Shown here piece after piece: positions 4,608 through 7,997 of a DNA stretch of 7,997 nucleotides; the stretch's first letter is position 1; each line of letters opens with the position of its first letter. The position numbers and the translations under genes are program-made. Under the pieces are notes generated by a model. That model was not told where the DNA came from and did not search any database. It worked only from the letters and a program-made list of their open reading frames with translations. The stretch is taken from NCBI GenBank assembly GCA_035547155.1, contig DASZVJ010000236.1, forward strand, positions 1 to 7,997, read 5' to 3'. This DNA is from CAZNMF01 sp035547155 (GTDB lineage Bacteria; Acidobacteriota; Vicinamibacteria; Vicinamibacterales; SCN-69-37).

Positions 4608-6611
4608 CTACCGGCCGCGAAGCACTGCCTGATGCCGTGTCTCGAGCGCGTGGACGATCCCGTCGATCGCCTCGTGCACGTCCGCATCGGTCAACGTCCG
4701 GCCGGGATGACGGAAGGTCAGCCGAATCGACAGACTCACCTGGCCGTCGGGCACGCCTTTGCCCTGATATCGATCGAATTCGCGCACGGACACCAACGTG
4801 TCCGGCGCGCTGGTGCGGATCGTGCCACGAACGTCTGCGGCAGGCAAGCGCTCATCGACGACGATCGACAGATCGCGGACGACGGACGGATAGCGCGGCA
4901 GCGCGGCGATCGCTGTTGGAGCCGCGGCGGCCGCGCGCGAGAGGACGTCGAGATCGATCTCGCCGGCGAAGACGGCATCCTCGCCGGCCGATAGCGTCGC
5001 AAGCCGGCCGATCCAACCCGCGCGCTCGCCGCCAATGACGAGCGCTGCGCCCTGGCCGCGTACGAGCCACGGCGTATCGTCCGCGACAGTGACATCGAGC
5101 GGTGCGCGAAACGCGGACGCGATGAGCTCGGCGATGCCTTTCGTGTCCGCGAACGTGACGTCCGACGCGGGCTGGCTCCAATGCGCGCCGCGCGATCCGC
5201 TCAGCACCCATCCGACGCACGCGCGCTCGCCGCGCGCACGGGAGAACACCGAGCCGACTTCGAACAGGCGCACGTCCGCGGCCTGACGGTTGCGGTTGTA
5301 GAGCAGCGACTCGACGAGGCCCGGCACGATCGACGGCCGCAGCACGGCAAACTTTTCCGACAGCGGATTCTTGATGACGACGGTGTCGCCTTCAGCGGCG
5401 AATGGCGCTGCCGCGGCCGCTTCGATGAACGTGAACGTCGTCGCGTCCTGTAATCCGGCGCCACAGAGCAGACGACGCAACGAGCGCGCGCGCGCGACGC
5501 CGGGCGATGACGGCCGCGGCATGCCGCGCAGTTCGGGAAACGTCGTCGGAATGCGATCGAAGCCCCAGTGACGGCCGACTTCTTCGATCAAATCGATCTC
5601 GCGCGAGACGTCGACGCGGAACGACGGCACGTCGACCTGCCAGCCGTCGGACGTCTCCGCGACGACGAACGCGAGGCCGCGCAGGATGCGTACGACGTCA
5701 GTGTCGGGCACCGTATCGCCGAGCACAGATGCGAGGCGCGCGCGGCGCAGCGTCAGGCGCCGCGTCTGCGGCGTCTTCGGACAGACATCGGTGACGCCGC
5801 CGACGATCGTCCCCGCGCCGATCTCCGCGAGCAGCGCGATCGCGCGTGCAATGGCGACTGGCGGCGCGGCGAGGTCCGTGCCGCGCTCGAAGCGCATCGA
5901 CGCTTCCGTCTTCAGGCCAAGGCGGCGGCTCGTCGCGCGCACGCTCGACGGCAGGAACCACGCGCTTTCGAGCGCGACGCGCGTCGTCGTCGCTGAAACT
6001 TCTGATGATGCGCCGCCCATGACGCCGGCGATGGCCACGGCGCGATCGCGATCCGCGATGACGATCATCGTCTCGTCCAGCGTCCGCGACTCACCGTCGA
6101 GCGTCGTCAGCGTCTCGGACGCGCGCGCGCGGCGGACGCGAATCTCGCCGCCCGCGAGCCTGGCGGCGTCGAACGCGTGCATCGGATGGCCGATCTCGAG
6201 CATCACGTAGTTCGTGACGTCGACGATGTTGTTGATCGGACGCACGCCGGCGGCAACGAGGCGAGACGCGAGCCAGTCGGGCGATGGCCCGACGGTGACG
6301 TCGACGACGGCCAGCGCGTAGCGGCCGCAGCCCGCGTCGCCAACGGAGACTTTGATCGGCGTGTGGCCGGACGGCAACGCGGCGGCCGGACGCGCCTTGG
6401 ATTTCAGCTCCAGGCCGAACGCCGTCGCGGCTTCCCGCGCGAGGCCGACGACGCTCATGCAGTCGGGGCGGTTGGCGGTGATCTCGAAGTCGACGACGTC
6501 GCGCTCGACGCTTTCGACGCCGAACCCGCACGCGCCGAGACGCGCGGCCACGAGCGAGGCGTCAGCCGGTGCATCGACGAAGTCGCGAAGCCAATCGATC
6601 GGCAGTCTCAT
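4608..6611 (-). CDS. pheT: Phenylalanine-tRNA ligase beta subunit, lacking the N-terminal tRNA-binding domain
   Basis: This is the 667-residue beta chain of the cytoplasmic (alpha-beta)2 enzyme that charges tRNA-Phe and hydrolyses mischarged Tyr-tRNA. Visible parts: N-terminal helix region 1-37 (PIDWLRDFVDAP), editing B3/B4 domain about 91-264, B5 domain about 283-354 with FRVDVSREIDLIEEVGR, catalytic-like core about 370-565 (NPLSEKFAVLRPSIVPGLVE at 415-434), and the ferredoxin-fold anticodon-binding domain 572-665 (PRYPSVVRDLSIVV onward). Editing-site residues matching E. coli His265, Glu334 and Thr354 appear as His145, Glu215 and Thr235, with nearly identical spacing. The chain is about 130 residues short of E. 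coli PheT (795) because GFGVESVE (29-36) runs almost directly into DFEITANRPDC (41-51): the EMAP-II/OB-fold tRNA-binding domain is absent with no frame disruption. The ATG overlaps the pheS stop as ATGA and has no good Shine-Dalgarno, indicating translational coupling. Confidence 0.97.
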   Translation of the reverse strand: MRLPIDWLRDFVDAPADASLVAARLGACGFGVESVERDVVDFEITANRPDCMSVVGLAREAATAFGLELKSKARPAAALPSGHTPIKVSVGDAGCGRYALAVVDVTVGPSPDWLASRLVAAGVRPINNIVDVTNYVMLEIGHPMHAFDAARLAGGEIRVRRARASETLTTLDGESRTLDETMIVIADRDRAVAIAGVMGGASSEVSATTTRVALESAWFLPSSVRATSRRLGLKTEASMRFERGTDLAAPPVAIARAIALLAEIGAGTIVGGVTDVCPKTPQTRRLTLRRARLASVLGDTVPDTDVVRILRGLAFVVAETSDGWQVDVPSFRVDVSREIDLIEEVGRHWGFDRIPTTFPELRGMPRPSSPGVARARSLRRLLCGAGLQDATTFTFIEAAAAAPFAAEGDTVVIKNPLSEKFAVLRPSIVPGLVESLLYNRNRQAADVRLFEVGSVFSRARGERACVGWVLSGSRGAHWSQPASDVTFADTKGIAELIASAFRAPLDVTVADDTPWLVRGQGAALVIGGERAGWIGRLATLSAGEDAVFAGEIDLDVLSRAAAAAPTAIAALPRYPSVVRDLSIVVDERLPAADVRGTIRTSAPDTLVSVREFDRYQGKGVPDGQVSLSIRLTFRHPGRTLTDADVHEAIDGIVHALETRHQAVLRGR

Positions 6612-7660
6612 GGCACGAGCTGCTCGAGGAAGCGGAGATCGTTCTCGTAGAACATGCGGATGTCGTCGATGCCGTAGAGCCGCAGCGCGAGGCGCTCGAT
6701 GCCGACGCCGAACGCGAAGCCGGTGTATTTCTCCGAGTCGTAGCCGACCGCTTCGAACACGGCGGGGTGCACCATGCCGCAGCCGAGGACTTCAATCCAA
6801 CCCGTGTGCTTGCACAGCGCACAGCCGGCGCCGCCGCAGCCCTGACACTCGACGTCGAGCTCGGCCGACGGCTCGGTGTACGGGAAGAAGCTCGGACGCA
6901 GGCGCGTCTTCACGCGCGCGTCGAAGAATCGCTCGGCGAAGCCGTGCAGCGTGCCTTTCAAATCGCCGAGGCTGATGCCTTCGTCCACGACGAGGCCTTC
7001 GACCTGCGTGAACATCGGCGTATGCGTCGCATCGAAGTTGTCGCGGCGGTAGACGCGGCCCGGCGCGATGATGCGCACCGGCGGCTCGTGCGTCTCCATG
7101 TAGCGAATCTGCATGCCGGACGTGTGCGTGCGCAGCAGGCTCGCGTGCCGGCCGCGCGCGTCGGCGGGGAGGCGATCGGCCAGATACAGCGTGTCCTGCA
7201 TGTCGCGTGCGGGATGCTCGGCCGGCATGTTCAGCGCTTCGAAGTTGTGCCAGTCGTCCTCGAGCTCGGGACCTTCGACGATCTCGTAGCCCATGCCGAG
7301 GAAGATGTCCTCGATGCGCTCGCGCACCTGCGTGAGCGGATGCCGGCGGCCGAGCGCGGGCACGCGGCCGGGCAGCGTGACGTCGACGGCGCCGGCCGGC
7401 AGCGCGGCGTCGGCCAACGCGGCTTCGCGCGCGGCGAGCGCGTCTTCGATCTCTTGCTTCAGGGTGTTGATCGCAGCACCGAGCGCGCGGCGCTCGTCAG
7501 GCGCCGCACTGGCGACGGACTTCAGGAGTCCGGTGATGACGCCCTGTTTGCGGCTGAGAAATCGGTCGCGAACGGCCTTGACGTCCGCGACGGTGCGGGC
7601 GGTCTCGAGTGCCTGTGCGAAGTCGGCGCGCAGCGCCGACACATCGGGGAGCTGGGCCAT
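6608..7660 (-). CDS. pheS: Phenylalanine-tRNA ligase alpha subunit
   Basis: This 350-residue alpha chain is the catalytic subunit of PheRS, a class II synthetase forming Phe-adenylate and Phe-tRNA. The N-terminal helical arm (about 1-90) is followed by the catalytic core: motif 1 around HPLTQVRERIEDIFLGMGY (107-125), EDDWHNFEALNMPAEHPARD (134-153), motif 2 IIAPGRVYRRDNFDATHTPM (197-216) and motif 3 GFAFGVGIERLALRLYG (314-330). Between SAELDV and GWIEVLGCGMVHP is CX2CX4CX2C (Cys272, 275, 280, 283), a probable zinc knuckle absent from E. coli PheS. I chose ATG 7660 because MAQLPDVSALRADF aligns with the usual PheS N-terminus; it has a poor Shine-Dalgarno. An in-frame ATG at 7693 would add MRVLARPASCP and has GGGGA 4 nt upstream. 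It lies 62 nt after rplT and overlaps pheT by 4 bp. Confidence 0.96.
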   Translation of the reverse strand: MAQLPDVSALRADFAQALETARTVADVKAVRDRFLSRKQGVITGLLKSVASAAPDERRALGAAINTLKQEIEDALAAREAALADAALPAGAVDVTLPGRVPALGRRHPLTQVRERIEDIFLGMGYEIVEGPELEDDWHNFEALNMPAEHPARDMQDTLYLADRLPADARGRHASLLRTHTSGMQIRYMETHEPPVRIIAPGRVYRRDNFDATHTPMFTQVEGLVVDEGISLGDLKGTLHGFAERFFDARVKTRLRPSFFPYTEPSAELDVECQGCGGAGCALCKHTGWIEVLGCGMVHPAVFEAVGYDSEKYTGFAFGVGIERLALRLYGIDDIRMFYENDLRFLEQLVP

Positions 7661-7680
7661 GGGGCACGATGCCGGGCGGG

Positions 7681-7703
7681 CGAGGACGCGCATCGCGTCC
7701 CCG
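7681..7703 (-). promoter_or_regulatory. Strong hairpin in the rplT-pheS spacer
   Basis: On the minus-strand transcript CGGGGACGCG (7703-7694) pairs with CGCGUCCUCG (7690-7681) through all ten positions, one as G-U, around a 3-nt AUG loop. Lacking a downstream U-run, it is not an intrinsic terminator as it stands. It could be a processing or stability element, or control access to the alternative pheS ATG held in its loop. No Phe-rich leader peptide like E. coli pheM is visible in the 62-nt spacer. Confidence 0.45.
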
Positions 7704-7722
7704 CCGCGGCCGGGCGAATCGA

Positions 7723-7997
7723 CTAGGCGTGTGCCGCGCGTGCGCCCTGGGCCTGCTGGGCGAGCTGCGTAAACGCGGCGGGATGGTTGACGGCGAGCTC
7801 GGCGAGGCTCTTGCGATCGAGCCCGACGCCGGCGGCCTTCAGGCCGCTCATGAACTGACCATAGCTGAGGCCGTTGGCGCGCGCGGCGGCGTTGATGCGC
7901 ACGACCCACACGCGGCGGAAGTCGCGCTTCTTGCGGCGGCGGCCGGCGTAGGCGTAGTTCAGCGCCTTGTCGACCGCTTCCTGCGCGGCCTGGTACA
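7723..7997 (-). CDS. rplT: 50S ribosomal protein L20 (bL20), N-terminus outside window
   Basis: The visible 91 codons cover the C-terminal three quarters of bL20, an early-assembly 23S rRNA-binding protein of the large subunit. Translation from the window edge gives YQAAQEAVDKALNYAYAGRR, then the basic KKRDFRRVWVVRINAAARAN segment and GLSYGQFMSGLKAAGVGLDR, aligning closely with E. coli L20 ([20 protein letters not shown]). Roughly 28 N-terminal residues lie beyond the right edge. It ends at TAG (7725-7723) after a QGARAAHA tail. It is first in the visible minus-strand array, ahead of pheS; infC and rpmI would be expected beyond the right edge. In E. coli this operon is autoregulated by L20 binding near rpmI, which cannot be seen here. 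Confidence 0.96.
   Translation of the reverse strand, partial: YQAAQEAVDKALNYAYAGRRRKKRDFRRVWVVRINAAARANGLSYGQFMSGLKAAGVGLDRKSLAELAVNHPAAFTQLAQQAQGARAAHA

Noticed and set aside
5484..5500. Alternating CG run within pheT, possible Z-DNA or repeat
   Set aside because: Similar short CG runs occur throughout this GC-rich window and encode ordinary Arg/Ala codons; no sign of a separate function.
6569..7726. Long plus-strand open frame (385 codons) opposite pheS
   Set aside because: Fully antisense to a clearly recognised PheS; Arg/Ala/His/Glu-rich mirror composition with no family resemblance, as expected from high-GC DNA.
6608..7909. 433-codon version of PheS beginning inside rplT
   Set aside because: The first 83 residues are an out-of-frame, Arg-rich reading of rplT and the spacer; PheS homology begins at ATG 7660.

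Overview
This is a GC-rich bacterial chromosome segment (GC-ending codons throughout, many CG runs) made almost entirely of core genes. Gene content and protein style, namely a PheS with a four-cysteine insert, a short 3D-domain protein and GTAGGGGCG-type intergenic repeats, suggest a Gram-negative soil or environmental lineage. My best guess is Acidobacteriota, Vicinamibacteria-like. That is an inference from familiarity, not from a search.

Layout. Positions 2-1984 (+) hold the end of one ABC half-transporter gene and a complete second one. They are 15 bp apart and look like a heterodimeric MdlA/MdlB (YheI/YheH)-type exporter. Positions 1985-2071 separate this pair from convergent minus-strand genes and carry two inverted copies of a GC-rich repeat. 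Positions 2072-2524 (-) encode a small membrane-anchored 3D-domain (MltA-like) protein. Everything from 2702 to the right edge is one minus-strand array, transcribed right to left: rplT (partial) - pheS - pheT - ZapB-like gene - zapA - 6S RNA - thiL.

How the parts relate. rplT-pheS-pheT is the widespread ribosomal protein/PheRS arrangement; pheS and pheT overlap by 4 bp and are probably translationally coupled. The ZapB-like coiled-coil protein and ZapA form a cell-division pair acting on the FtsZ ring. zapA is followed by a stretch with the sequence and fold hallmarks of 6S RNA (ssrS), the regulator that binds the RNA polymerase holoenzyme; the zapA-ssrS linkage is also seen in E. coli. thiL (thiamine phosphate kinase) starts only 26 nt after the 6S RNA, where E. 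coli has the folate gene fau/ygfA.

The points most worth a second look are the 6S RNA, which protein-only annotation would leave as blank intergenic DNA; a PheT that cleanly lacks the N-terminal EMAP-II-like tRNA-binding domain of about 120 residues; the cysteine-knuckle insert in PheS; and the inverted repeat pair at 1995-2068. I see no phage, IS, CRISPR, defence or biosynthetic cluster and no evidence of a wholly new system.
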